Positions 1-8,162 of a stretch of DNA of 64,000 nucleotides are shown here, piece by piece. Each line of letters starts with the position of its first letter. Positions within the stretch are counted from its first letter, which is position 1. The notes under the pieces were generated by a model. The model made no database searches. It worked only from the letters and a program-made list of their open reading frames with translations, and had not been told where the DNA came from. Both the position numbers and the translations under genes were made by a program. Source of the DNA: Streptomyces sp. NBC_01335 (GTDB lineage: Bacteria; Actinomycetota; Actinomycetes; Streptomycetales; Streptomycetaceae); NCBI RefSeq assembly GCF_035953295.1, contig NZ_CP108370.1:1364001-1428000 (forward strand). The letters are read 5' to 3'.

Positions 1-1127
1 ACCGGGTGTTCGTAGACCATCCGGGCGCGGACACTCCGGGGGTCCACCCGTCCCCCGTCGTTCAGTGTGACGACGAAGGTCTCGGGGGCGTCGAGCCGTT
101 GCAGCCGTGTCATGTCGTAGCTGACCGTGACCTGGCGGGCGTCGGCAGCGCACGAGGGCATCAGGTAGTTCCAGGAGGCGCGGGCCCTCGGGGCGTCCGG
201 CAGGAGCGTGGTGTCGGTGTGCAGCAGCGTGGTGTTGCGTGAGTACCGGAACGCGCCGAGGACGCTGGTCTCCGCGTCGGTGGGGTCGGCGAGCAGCCGC
301 AGGGCCTGGTCGGGATGGGTGGCGACGACCACGCGGTCGTACCCCTGCGTGATCCCGTCCTCGGTGACCAGTTCGACGCCGTCGTGGTGCCGGCGCAGGG
401 CTCGGACCGGAGTGGCCGTGCGCACCGCGGAGAGCCGCTTCGTCAGCAGGTCGACGTAGGAGCGGGAACCGCCGGTGACGGTGCGCCAGACCGGCGAGCC
501 GCCGACGGAGAGCATGCCGTGGTGGGCCAGGAAGCGGAACAGGTGGCGGGCCGGGTGGCGGAGCGCGGTGACCGGGTCGCAGGACCAGACGGCGGAGACC
601 ACCGGGGTGAGGAAGTGGGCGCGGAAATAGGGGGAGAAGCGGTAGCGCTCGGCGAACTCCCCCAGTGTGAGCAGGGCTTCTCCGCTCGCGCTCTCCGGCT
701 CCGCGAGCACCACACGGGCGGCCCGGTGGAACCGGGGCACCTCGGCGAGCATCCGCAGATAGGCACCGCGCAGTGCCGCGCGCGGTTGGGCGAGGAGTCC
801 GGACACCCCGCGGGCGCCCGCGTATTCGAGTCCGCACCCCTCGCACCGGACGGACATCGACATCTCCGACTCCTGGGTGCGGACGCCGAGTTCGTCGAAG
901 AGCCGCAACAGATGCGGATACGTCCGGCGGTTGTGGACGATGAAGCCCGAGTCGACGCGGTGCACCCGGCCGTCCGAGGAGGTCAGGTCGTGGGTGTGCG
1001 CGTGCCCCCCGGGGCGGTCGTCCGCCTCGTAGAGCGTGACGTCGTCGGTCTTCGTCAACACGTGGGCGGCGGTCAGTCCCGCCACCCCGCTTCCGACCAC
1101 GGCCGTGCGCCGCCGTACCGCTGCCAT
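1..1127 (-). CDS. NAD(P)/FAD-dependent oxidoreductase, 3' end cut by window edge
   Basis: Open minus-strand frame from an ATG at 1127 that runs off the left edge without a stop, so about 375 N-terminal residues are visible. The N-terminus VVGSGVAGLTAAHVL is a dinucleotide-binding GxGxxG fold, followed by an acidic strand end (LYEADDRPGGHAHT) and the family signature DSGFIVHNRRTYPHLLRLF. This matches the predicted NAD/FAD-binding proteins (COG2907, amine-oxidase-like), which in many actinobacteria sit with a DUF1365 gene and a cyclopropane-fatty-acid synthase; those would lie beyond the edge. A purine-rich AAGG lies about 10 nt before the ATG. The gene diverges from the molybdopterin oxidoreductase at 1322. 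Family assignment is good; the substrate is unknown. Confidence 0.85.
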   Translation of the reverse strand, partial: MAAVRRRTAVVGSGVAGLTAAHVLTKTDDVTLYEADDRPGGHAHTHDLTSSDGRVHRVDSGFIVHNRRTYPHLLRLFDELGVRTQESEMSMSVRCEGCGLEYAGARGVSGLLAQPRAALRGAYLRMLAEVPRFHRAARVVLAEPESASGEALLTLGEFAERYRFSPYFRAHFLTPVVSAVWSCDPVTALRHPARHLFRFLAHHGMLSVGGSPVWRTVTGGSRSYVDLLTKRLSAVRTATPVRALRRHHDGVELVTEDGITQGYDRVVVATHPDQALRLLADPTDAETSVLGAFRYSRNTTLLHTDTTLLPDAPRARASWNYLMPSCAADARQVTVSYDMTRLQRLDAPETFVVTLNDGGRVDPRSVRARMVYEHP

Positions 1128-1224
1128 CCCGTGCACCTTCCGTGAGTTGGTCCCTCGCCGCCACGGCCGCCCTGAGCGGGGCCAAGGCCGCCGGGCGCCT
1201 GCCGGACAGGCGCCCCACGGAGTT

Positions 1225-1252
1225 GTTCGTCGCCGGCCGTCCCGCGGATTGG
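1225..1252 (-). promoter_or_regulatory. SigK-like ECF promoter for the FAD oxidoreductase
   Basis: On the minus strand CCAATC (1252-1247), a 16-nt spacer and ACGAAC (1230-1225). It aligns over 28 positions (23 identical) with the plus-strand element at 1287-1314. The -35 is the same hexamer and the -10 keeps the CGAA core. It points at the gene starting at 1127. Promoter function is inferred. Confidence 0.5.
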
Positions 1253-1286
1253 CCGGAACCGAGGTGTGATCCATTCGGGTGAACGA

Positions 1287-1314
1287 CCAATCCGCCGGCC
1301 GCCCGGCGCCGAAT
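1287..1314 (+). promoter_or_regulatory. SigK-like ECF promoter, probably giving a leaderless transcript
   Basis: CCAATC (1287-1292), 16 nt, CCGAAT (1309-1314). The mycobacterial SigK consensus, as I recall it, is CCATCC-N16/17-CCGAAT. The GTG start of the next gene is at 1322, only 7 nt after the -10, so transcription would begin at the start codon itself, and no ribosome-binding site is needed or visible. Confidence 0.55.
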
Positions 1315-1321
1315 CCCCGGT

Positions 1322-2974
1322 GTGACAGCAGATCGGAACGATGCGCGAACGCAGGGACCTTCGGAGTCCCGGCGCTCCCGCTGGGTGCGCGCCGCACTGG
1401 CCGCCCTCAGCGGGCTGATCGCCGGGTTCTGTGCCCTGTGCGTCGCCGAGTTGGCCGCGGCGGCCGTACGCCCGGAGGCGGGGCCGGTCACGGCGGTGGG
1501 CGGCGCGGTCATCGACCGCACTCCCCCGGCCGTGAAGGACTTCGCCGTACGGAACTTCGGCACGGACGACAAGCTGGTGCTGCAGCTGGGCATCCTCGTG
1601 CTGCTGGCGCTCTTCGCCATGGCGGTGGGAGTCCTGGCACTGCGGCACCGGCGGGTCGGCGCCTCGGCCGTTCTGGTCTTCGGTCTGGTCGGGGCGGTGT
1701 CGGCGGTGGGGCGGCCCGAGGGCAGCCCCTTTGACGCGCTGCCTTCGGTGGTCGGTGCGGTCGTCGCGGCGGGAGTGCTGTATCTCCTGATCGGCCGGCT
1801 GGCCCCGGCCAGGACTCCGGTCCGGTCCCCGTCACCCGCGGCTGGGGAGACGGAGACCGGGCCGGTACCCGCCGCCGGGGCCTCCTTCGACCGGCGCGGG
1901 TTCGTGATCGCCGCCACCGCCGCCGCGGCGGCCTCGGCCGGGGCGGGGTACGTGGGGCGCCGCCTCACCGCCTCCGTCGAGGCCGGGGCGTCCGCCTCGC
2001 GCGCGGACATCAGGCTGCCGGTCCCCGACTCCGCGGCCCCCGCCGTGCCCCGGGGCGTGGACCTGGGGGTCCGGGGCATCAGCTCGTTCGTCACTCCGAA
2101 CAAGAGCTTCTACCGGGTGGACACCGCGCTGGTGGTGCCCCGGGTGGACGCCGACGGCTGGCGGCTGCGCATCCACGGCAAGGGCGTCGCCCGCCCGTTG
2201 ACCCTCGGCTACCAGGACCTGCTGCGGCGGACGATCATCGAGCGGGACATCACCCTGGCCTGCGTGTCCAACGAGGTCGGCGGCCCCTACATCGGCAACG
2301 CCCGGTGGATCGGGGTGCGCCTGGCGGACCTGCTGCGCGAGGCCGGGGTGAAGGCCCCGTCCGAGGGCGGTCCGGCCGACCAGCTCGTCTCGCGCTCGGT
2401 CGACGGGATGACCATCGGCTCGCCCGTCGAGACCGTCCTGGACGGCCGCGACGCGATGCTCGCCCTCGGCATGAACGGCGAACCGCTGCCGTTCGAGCAC
2501 GGCTTCCCGGTGCGGATGCTCGTACCGGGTCTGTACGGCTACGTGTCGGCCTGCAAGTGGATCGAGGACATCGAGCTCACCACCTTCGACGCGTACGACG
2601 CCTACTGGGTCAAGCGCGACTGGGCCCGGCAGGCGCCGATCAAGACGGAGTCGCGGATCGACACCCCGCGCCCCTTCGCCTCGCCGAAGGCCGGCACCGT
2701 TCCGGTCGGCGGTGTCGCCTGGGCCCAGCACCGGGGCATCGCGCGGGTCGAGGTCCGGGTGGACGGCGGTGACTGGCACACCGCGCGGCTGGGCGCGGCG
2801 GACGGCCGGGACACCTGGCGCCAGTGGGTGTGGGAGTGGCCGGCCACCTCCGGCCACCACACCCTCGAAGTCCGCGCGACGGACGGCACCGGCGCCACTC
2901 AGACCGAACACCGGGTCGGCACCGTCCCCGACGGTGCGACCGGCTGGCATTCGGTGGTGGTCGACGTGGACTGA
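1322..2974 (+). CDS. Membrane-anchored molybdopterin-dependent oxidoreductase (sulfite-oxidase fold)
   Basis: 550 residues from GTG 1322. The N-terminal 170 residues hold about four hydrophobic segments, then FDRRGFVIAAT, a twin-arginine-like motif in front of a further hydrophobic stretch, so the catalytic part is probably exported folded by Tat (tatA and tatC lie at 12.5-13.8 kb). The catalytic domain begins near residue 240; Cys314 in TLACVSNEVGG is the expected molybdenum ligand of the sulfite oxidase/YedY fold, and a C-terminal Ig-like dimerisation domain (residues 440-550) ends the protein. The electron acceptor and substrate are unknown. It leads a fasciclin lipoprotein gene and carries a SigK-like promoter directly at its start. 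Confidence 0.88.
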   Translation: MTADRNDARTQGPSESRRSRWVRAALAALSGLIAGFCALCVAELAAAAVRPEAGPVTAVGGAVIDRTPPAVKDFAVRNFGTDDKLVLQLGILVLLALFAMAVGVLALRHRRVGASAVLVFGLVGAVSAVGRPEGSPFDALPSVVGAVVAAGVLYLLIGRLAPARTPVRSPSPAAGETETGPVPAAGASFDRRGFVIAATAAAAASAGAGYVGRRLTASVEAGASASRADIRLPVPDSAAPAVPRGVDLGVRGISSFVTPNKSFYRVDTALVVPRVDADGWRLRIHGKGVARPLTLGYQDLLRRTIIERDITLACVSNEVGGPYIGNARWIGVRLADLLREAGVKAPSEGGPADQLVSRSVDGMTIGSPVETVLDGRDAMLALGMNGEPLPFEHGFPVRMLVPGLYGYVSACKWIEDIELTTFDAYDAYWVKRDWARQAPIKTESRIDTPRPFASPKAGTVPVGGVAWAQHRGIARVEVRVDGGDWHTARLGAADGRDTWRQWVWEWPATSGHHTLEVRATDGTGATQTEHRVGTVPDGATGWHSVVVDVD

Positions 2975-3094
2975 GACCCCGTCACCAGCACTGCCCCACC
3001 TTCACCATCTGCAACTTCCCTGACCGAACCGCCCGGGCCGCACGACCGATCGACCGCCCGGGCCGGCACCACCTTCCGAACCAGGAGAAACACC

Positions 3095-3742
3095 ATGAAC
3101 GCCCTGCACCTCCGCCGTCTCGCCGTCGCCGTCTCGGTCGCCGCCGTACTGCCGCTGGCCCTGACGTCCTGCTCCTCCACGGACACCAAGGACTCCGCCG
3201 CCGGCTCCGCCCCCGACAAGGCGGGCTCGGCCAGTGCGTCGGCGGCCGCCTCGACCCCCTCGGACGACCAGCCCTTCGGGCCCGCCTGTTCCTCCGTGCC
3301 GAAGAACGGCGCCGGTTCCTTCGACGGCATGGCGCAGGACCCGGTCGCCACCGCGGCGTCGAACAACCCGGACCTCGCGACCCTGGTCACCGCGGTGAAG
3401 GCGGCGGGGCTGGTGGACACGCTGAACAGCGCCGAGAACATCACGGTGTTCGCGCCGACCAACGAGGCGTTCGCCAAGGTTCCGAAGGCCGACCTGGAGA
3501 AGCTGCTCGCGAACAAGGAGGAGCTGACCAAGGTCCTCACCTACCACGTGGTCGGCGAGAAGATCGCCCCGAAGCAGTTGTCGAAGGGCTCCTTCACCAC
3601 CCTGGAGAAGGGCAAGCTGACGACGTCCGGCTCGGACATGACGTACACGGTGAACGACAGCGCGAAGATCGTCTGCGGCAACGTCCGGACGGCCAACGCC
3701 ACGGTCTACATCGTCGACTCGGTCCTGATGCCGCCGCAGTAG
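3095..3742 (+). CDS. Fasciclin-domain lipoprotein (MPT83/MPT70-like)
   Basis: 215 residues. The signal peptide ends in a lipobox (ALTSC, Cys at about 27), followed by a Ser/Ala/Asp-rich linker to residue 75. The rest is one FAS1 domain with the usual NITVFAPTNEAFAKVP and LTYHVVGEKI segments. It would be anchored to the outer face of the membrane and act in adhesion or cell-envelope contact. Start ATG 3095 has CAGGAGAAACACC upstream. It lies 120 nt after the molybdo-oxidoreductase; CCGAAC at 3024-3029 with CCATCT at 3005-3010 is a weaker, mis-spaced SigK-like match. In M. tuberculosis the fasciclin proteins MPT70/MPT83 and the homologue of the FAD gene at 1-1127 are in one SigK regulon. Confidence 0.9.
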   Translation: MNALHLRRLAVAVSVAAVLPLALTSCSSTDTKDSAAGSAPDKAGSASASAAASTPSDDQPFGPACSSVPKNGAGSFDGMAQDPVATAASNNPDLATLVTAVKAAGLVDTLNSAENITVFAPTNEAFAKVPKADLEKLLANKEELTKVLTYHVVGEKIAPKQLSKGSFTTLEKGKLTTSGSDMTYTVNDSAKIVCGNVRTANATVYIVDSVLMPPQ

Positions 3743-3770
3743 GCGGCGGCCGGCCCGCTCGGGCCCGGAA

Positions 3771-3811
3771 CACGCACAGGGTCTGCCGCCACCCGGCACA
3801 CCCTGTGCGTG
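3771..3811 (+). terminator. Terminator after the fasciclin gene
   Basis: Perfect 12-bp inverted repeat (CACGCACAGGGT at 3771-3782 and its complement at 3800-3811) with a 17-nt loop, 29 nt after the stop. No U-tract, as is usual in Streptomyces. Confidence 0.75.
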
Positions 3812-3990
3812 CGGGGCCAGTTGGCCGCATCCGCACACGCACCGCGCTTTGCGCAGTCAGCCGCCTCCGGCCCCGGCGCGTAAATGGGAGATAAGCGCAC
3901 CATGGGGAAAGAGGTACCGCTCGCGCCCGGTCGTTCCGTCCGGATCGGGCCGGCGCGGGCGGGCCCACGGGACCGTAAAGGAGACGACTC

Positions 3991-4536
3991 ATGTCCGACC
4001 TCTCACACCCCCGTGCCGGCACCCGCGCGGACACACATGCCGACATGGCGGACCACCCGGACCTCCCGGAGATGCGCGAGCGGTACAACCGCACGCTCGG
4101 CGGCCGCGACGTCGCCCTCGTGGACGCGCCGGTGTTCCTCCTCGGCCTGTACTGCGCGGTGTCGCCCTGGGTGCTCCACTTCACGTCGAGCCAGCCCGCG
4201 CTGGTGCAGCACAACCTGATCATCGGTATCGCCCTCGCCGTACTGGGCCTCGGCATCACCGCGTCCCCGTCCCGCATGTACGGCCTGAGCTGGGCGATCT
4301 GCGCGATGGGCGCCTGGATGATCGTCGCACCGTGGATCGTGGGCAGCGGCCCCGATCTCGGGGTCATTCTGAACAACGTCGTCATCGGCGGACTCGCCGT
4401 GGTCCTGGGACTGATCTGCGCGGCCGCCTCCATGAAGAGCGGAGGTTCGGCCTCCATGAAGAGCGGAGGTCCGACGGGCGGCAGGGCCGGGCTGAAGGCC
4501 ACCGGCGGACGGGGAACACCGGAGACCCGGGGCTGA
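3991..4536 (+). CDS. SPW-repeat membrane protein
   Basis: 181 residues from ATG 3991, preceded by AAAGGAGACGACTC. About 40 hydrophilic residues lead into four hydrophobic segments (residues 50-150) carrying the family hallmarks AVSPWVLHF and APWIV, i.e. two SPW repeats. The basic, Gly-rich tail contains a duplicated SMKSGG element encoded by a 24-nt tandem repeat. Function of SPW proteins is not established. The next gene begins 35 nt downstream, so the two may be cotranscribed. Confidence 0.85.
   Translation: MSDLSHPRAGTRADTHADMADHPDLPEMRERYNRTLGGRDVALVDAPVFLLGLYCAVSPWVLHFTSSQPALVQHNLIIGIALAVLGLGITASPSRMYGLSWAICAMGAWMIVAPWIVGSGPDLGVILNNVVIGGLAVVLGLICAAASMKSGGSASMKSGGPTGGRAGLKATGGRGTPETRG
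4426..4470 (+). repeat. 24-nt tandem duplication inside the SPW gene
   Basis: 21 identical nucleotides occur at 4426-4446 and 4450-4470 (period 24), duplicating A-S-M-K-S-G-G in frame near the C-terminus. Confidence 0.9.
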
Positions 4537-4570
4537 CACCCTCCCTGGACGCAGGCCGTAGGGTGCCCCC

Positions 4571-5533
4571 ATGGGGCGGGGAAGCAGGCAGGACCGGGTG
4601 GTGGGCACCGTCGTGGGCTCGGCGGTGGGGGACGCGCTCGGAGCACCTTTCGAGTTCGGGCCGGCCGGAGTCTGGTCGGCCCGCTTCCCGGACGGCACCG
4701 GCACGATGTGCGGGGGCGGCGGCTGGGACCCGGGCGAGGCGACCGACGACACGCAGATGACCGTTCTCGTCGCCGAGTCCCTGCTGGAGCGGGACGGACT
4801 CGATCTTCCCGACATCTTCGACCGTTTCCGGCGATGGGCGGCGGCCAACCCCAAGGACATCGGCATTCAGACGGAGATCGTCCTGGGGTGCGGCGATCCC
4901 TGGGATCTGGCCGCCGCGCTCCACTTCCAGGTGGAGGGCCGCGCGGCGGGCAACGGCTCGCTGATGCGGGCGGCCGGCTCGGCCGTCCGCTTCGCCCGTA
5001 CGGCAGGACGGAGCCCCGGCGACGAAACCGGGGCCCGCGCCACCACGATGGACGCAGCCCGCAGGATCGCGGCCCTGACCCACGGCGACCCGGCCGCCTG
5101 GGAGGGCACCGCCCTCCTCCACGAGCTCATCAGGGTGGCGCTCGGCGGCGGCGACCCCGCGGCCGCCCTGCCTGCCGCCCTCGCCGAGGTACGCGAGGAC
5201 CAGCGCGCCCGCTGGGCAGCTGTACTCGCCCCGGACTGGCACCCGGGCCTGGCGACCGAGTTCAACGGTGCGGTGTGGCCCTGCCTGGGCACCGCCGTGT
5301 GGGCCCTGCGGACGACACCCTCGTTCGAGGCCGCGCTCGCGGCGGCGATCGACGTCGGCGGGGACACCGACACGGTGGCTGCCGTGACCGGCGCGCTCGC
5401 GGGCGCCGTGCACGGCATGAGCGCGATCCCCGCCCGCTGGACGGAGCCGCTCCACGTACCGCTGCCCGGCTACGGAGAACGGGTCCTGCGTACCGCCGAG
5501 TTGACGGTGCTCGCCCTCCGTCTGGACGGCTGA
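4571..5533 (+). CDS. ADP-ribosylglycohydrolase family protein
   Basis: 320 residues from ATG 4571. The family metal-binding motifs are present: ATDDTQM near residue 57 and IDVGGDTDTVAAVTG near 260, which together bind two Mg2+ ions in DraG/ARH-type hydrolases; the N-terminal GSAVGDALGAPFEF helix is also typical. It should remove ADP-ribose from a protein or small molecule in the cytoplasm. No ADP-ribosyltransferase is encoded nearby, so the target is unknown. Closely follows the SPW gene on the same strand. Confidence 0.9.
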   Translation: MGRGSRQDRVVGTVVGSAVGDALGAPFEFGPAGVWSARFPDGTGTMCGGGGWDPGEATDDTQMTVLVAESLLERDGLDLPDIFDRFRRWAAANPKDIGIQTEIVLGCGDPWDLAAALHFQVEGRAAGNGSLMRAAGSAVRFARTAGRSPGDETGARATTMDAARRIAALTHGDPAAWEGTALLHELIRVALGGGDPAAALPAALAEVREDQRARWAAVLAPDWHPGLATEFNGAVWPCLGTAVWALRTTPSFEAALAAAIDVGGDTDTVAAVTGALAGAVHGMSAIPARWTEPLHVPLPGYGERVLRTAELTVLALRLDG

Positions 5534-5640
5534 AGGCTGTCCCGTGGAACCCGTGCCCACCGTTCGGACACCCCGTTGACGCCGGACCGATCCGGCTGGT
5601 GCACTGGGCGAATGCGCCCTCAGCTGCGGCTGGTCACCCG

Positions 5641-5712
5641 CGACCACATCGACTTCGGTCGCGTGTGGTCGGCGTCCTGTCGTCCCTGACTGCTTCTCCG
5701 TCAGCACGACAG
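5641..5712 (+). other. Two nested stem-loops in the leader of the SsuD-like gene
   Basis: Hairpin A: CGACCACA (5641-5648) pairs with 5664-5671 and encloses a second stem CGAC-TTCG-GTCG (5650-5661) with a UUCG tetraloop. Hairpin B: CTGTCGT (5677-5683) pairs with 5706-5712 and encloses CTGAC/GTCAG (5686-5690, 5700-5704). They fill much of the 229-nt gap before 5763. They could terminate the preceding gene or form a regulatory leader; I recognise no known riboswitch. Confidence 0.6.
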
Positions 5713-5762
5713 CACCGCGCCGTCCGGCCGGTTCCACCCGCAGCAGAAGATGAGGCTTCACC

Positions 5763-6866
5763 ATGCCCGTAGAGTTCCTCGGCATCGCCGCGACCAACGA
5801 GGGTTCCGAGGTGACGCCCCGCTCGGGAGCGTCCTTCGACAAGGAGTACACGCTCAAGCTGGCCCGCGCCCACGAGAACCACGGCTGGGACCGGGTGCTC
5901 TTCGCGTACGGCTCCGGCTCCCCCGACCCGTCCCCGGCCGCCGCGTTCATCGCCGCCCGTACGGACCGGCTCCAGATCCTCGTGGCACACCGGCCCAACG
6001 TCTCGTACCCGACGTTCGCCGCGAAGACCTTCGCCACGCTCGACCGGATCAGCGACGGCCGGCTCGCCGTCCACTTCATCACCGGCGGCAACGACCACGA
6101 GCAGCAGCGCGAGGGCGACTTCCTCACCAAGGACGAGCGGTACGCCCGCACCCGCGAGGCCATCCAGATCATCAAGAAGGCGTGGACCTCCCACGAGCCC
6201 TTCGACCACGAGGGCACGCACTACCGCTTCAACGACTTCGTGAGCGACACCTTCCCCGTCCAGCGGCCCCACCCGCAGGTCTCGTTCGGGGGTTCGTCCC
6301 CGGCGGCGTACGCGGCCGGGGGCGCCGAGGCCGACATCTTCTGCCTCTGGGGCGAGCCGCTGGCCGAGACCGCCGAGCAGATCGCCTCGGTCAAGGCGGC
6401 GGCGAAGGCGGCGGGGCGCACCGACGTGCCGAGGATCCAGGTGGCGTTCCGCCCGATCATCGCGCCGACGGAGGAGCTCGCCTGGGAGAAGGCGCACCGG
6501 ACGCTCGACCGGATCAAGGCCCGCAAGGCGGGTGGCCCGCCGAGCCGCCGCCACCCGCTGACGAACCCGCAGAACGCGGGCTCCCAGCGGCTGCTCGCGG
6601 TCGCGGACCGGGGTGAGCGCCACGACCGCGCGCTGTGGACGCCGACCTCGGCCGAGACGGGCGGCGCGGGCAACTCCACGGCGCTGGTGGGCACCCCGGA
6701 GACGGTCGCGCAGGCCCTGCTGGACTACTACGACCTGGGCGTCGAGATCCTGTCGGCCCGGGGGTACGACCTGCTCGACGACGCGATCGACTTCGGCCGC
6801 CACGTGATCCCGATCGTGCGCGAGGAAGTCGCCAAGCGGGACGCCGCGAGGACGTCGGCCGCCTGA
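5763..6866 (+). CDS. LLM-class flavin monooxygenase, SsuD-like
   Basis: 367 residues from ATG 5763, about the length of alkanesulfonate monooxygenase SsuD. SsuD-type features include the early strand FLGIAATNEGSE, the core AARTDRLQILVAHRP, HFITGGNDHEQQREGDFL and the C-terminal ALVGTPETVAQALLDYYDLGVE. Such enzymes use reduced FMN and O2 to cleave C-S or related bonds and supply sulfite. No ssuABC transporter or flavin reductase is adjacent, so the substrate is open. The closing helix ends with IPIVREEVAKRDA. A structured 229-nt leader precedes it. Confidence 0.88.
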   Translation: MPVEFLGIAATNEGSEVTPRSGASFDKEYTLKLARAHENHGWDRVLFAYGSGSPDPSPAAAFIAARTDRLQILVAHRPNVSYPTFAAKTFATLDRISDGRLAVHFITGGNDHEQQREGDFLTKDERYARTREAIQIIKKAWTSHEPFDHEGTHYRFNDFVSDTFPVQRPHPQVSFGGSSPAAYAAGGAEADIFCLWGEPLAETAEQIASVKAAAKAAGRTDVPRIQVAFRPIIAPTEELAWEKAHRTLDRIKARKAGGPPSRRHPLTNPQNAGSQRLLAVADRGERHDRALWTPTSAETGGAGNSTALVGTPETVAQALLDYYDLGVEILSARGYDLLDDAIDFGRHVIPIVREEVAKRDAARTSAA

Positions 6867-7033
6867 TCCGGGTTCGGGGCCCATCTGCCGTCACCACGGC
6901 GGGAGAACACACTTACGATGATCATTCGGCGTGACGTCCGGGTGTGTCGGACCGACGGTTCACCCGGCCCACGCCGCCGGGGGCGTGGGTCTTCCCGTCT
7001 CCCTGCGTGCAGAGCGTCTTGGGGTCATCCGCG

Positions 7034-8050
7034 GTGTCTTTCCTGGTCTTTGTGGCGGTCGTCTGCCTGTTCTGGTTCTTCCTCCTCCCGCTGAAGTGGC
7101 AGACCCGCCGACTGGCGGGTCCGGATCCCGCGTTGCAAAAGGCGGCCGCCGCGGCCCGGCGGCAGAAGTGGGAGCCGGCGGCGCTGCTCCTCGCCGACGC
7201 CGGCGAGGACTGGGAGCGCCGCGCCCTGTACAGCGATGTGCTGGGCCGGGTCGCGGCCCTCGACGGGGACGGATGGCTGCTGGCGTGGGAGGCCGCCCGG
7301 CCCTACGACCCGGATGCGGCGGTGGTCCGTGCGCGCGCCCGGATCGCGTACGCGTGGAAGCTCCGGGGAGCGATGCGGGCGACCGCCACGTCCCGGGCTC
7401 GTTTCGCGCGTTTCCATCAGGCGTTGTGGGAGTCCCGCGACGACCTCGTGCGGGCCGCCGGGCTCAACCCGGCGGACCCGACGCCCCACGTCGCCGAGAT
7501 CTGGATGGCGATGGGACTCAGCTACCCGAACCGCGACATGCATCTGGTGTGGCGCGAGATAACGGAGCGCGCCCCGTACCACTTCGACGCGCACCTCAGC
7601 GCCCTGCAGTACTGGTGCGCCAAGTGGCACGGCTCCAAGCAGATCGCCCACGACTTCGCGGAGAAGGCCGCCCGGAACGCGCCCGCCGGGAGCCTGCTGG
7701 TGGCCCTCCCGTTGATCGCGTGGTTCGAGAACAGCGACATGGCGCCGCCCGCCGCGTCCTTCACGTCACCGCGGGTGCGCGCCATGGTCGACGCCGCGCT
7801 GGTGGACATGGCCGCCGCGCCGGACGATCATCCCCGGCTGCCGTACGTCCGCCACCTGGTGGGCTACGTCCTCGTCCACCAGGGGCGGTACCGCGAGGCC
7901 GTGGCACAGTTCCGCCACGTCGACGGCTGTCTGAACGCCCTTCCCTGGCGCTATCTCCCGAGTCCGCTCGACGCTCTCCGCTACCGGGCTCTGCGCACCC
8001 GGGCCGCCCGGCGCTCGCTGCTGGAGAAGCGGGAGAAGCGGGAGAGCTGA
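7034..8050 (+). CDS. Conserved hypothetical protein with one N-terminal membrane helix
   Basis: 338 residues if started at GTG 7034, which puts a hydrophobic segment (VSFLVFVAVVCLFWFFLL) at the extreme N-terminus; an in-frame ATG at 6944 would add 30 residues without membrane character. A GGGGTC sequence about 10 nt upstream supports 7034. The cytoplasmic part (residues 25-338) is helical, with Ala/Trp/Arg-rich repeats such as HFDAHLSALQYWCAKWHGS and HLVGYVLVHQGRYREAVAQF that look like TPR-type helical hairpins. I do not recognise the family. It is monocistronic by appearance. Confidence 0.75.
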   Translation: MSFLVFVAVVCLFWFFLLPLKWQTRRLAGPDPALQKAAAAARRQKWEPAALLLADAGEDWERRALYSDVLGRVAALDGDGWLLAWEAARPYDPDAAVVRARARIAYAWKLRGAMRATATSRARFARFHQALWESRDDLVRAAGLNPADPTPHVAEIWMAMGLSYPNRDMHLVWREITERAPYHFDAHLSALQYWCAKWHGSKQIAHDFAEKAARNAPAGSLLVALPLIAWFENSDMAPPAASFTSPRVRAMVDAALVDMAAAPDDHPRLPYVRHLVGYVLVHQGRYREAVAQFRHVDGCLNALPWRYLPSPLDALRYRALRTRAARRSLLEKREKRES

Positions 8051-8125
8051 GGGGTGTGGAGGGTCCCCCCGTACCTCCGCGAAATCCGCGTGCAACCATC
8101 CGTGCCGTTGGAGGGTCACATCAAG

Positions 8126-8143
8126 TGGGAGCAAACGCTCCCA
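8126..8143 (+). promoter_or_regulatory. CebR-like half-sites with a 4-nt spacer, or leader hairpin
   Basis: TGGGAGC (8126-8132), AAAC, GCTCCCA (8137-8143): a perfect 7-bp inverted repeat ending 19 nt before the start codon of the secreted protein gene. The half-sites equal those of the Streptomyces cellobiose-repressor operator TGGGAGCGCTCCCA but are pushed apart by four bases. As RNA it would be a 7-bp stem-loop next to the ribosome-binding site. Confidence 0.5.
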
Positions 8144-8162
8144 GCGTCACAAGGGGGAAATT

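Noticed and set aside
3005..3029. Third SigK-like promoter before the fasciclin gene
   Set aside because: CCATCT and CCGAAC are only 13 nt apart, too short for the spacing seen at the two better sites; kept only as a weak remark.
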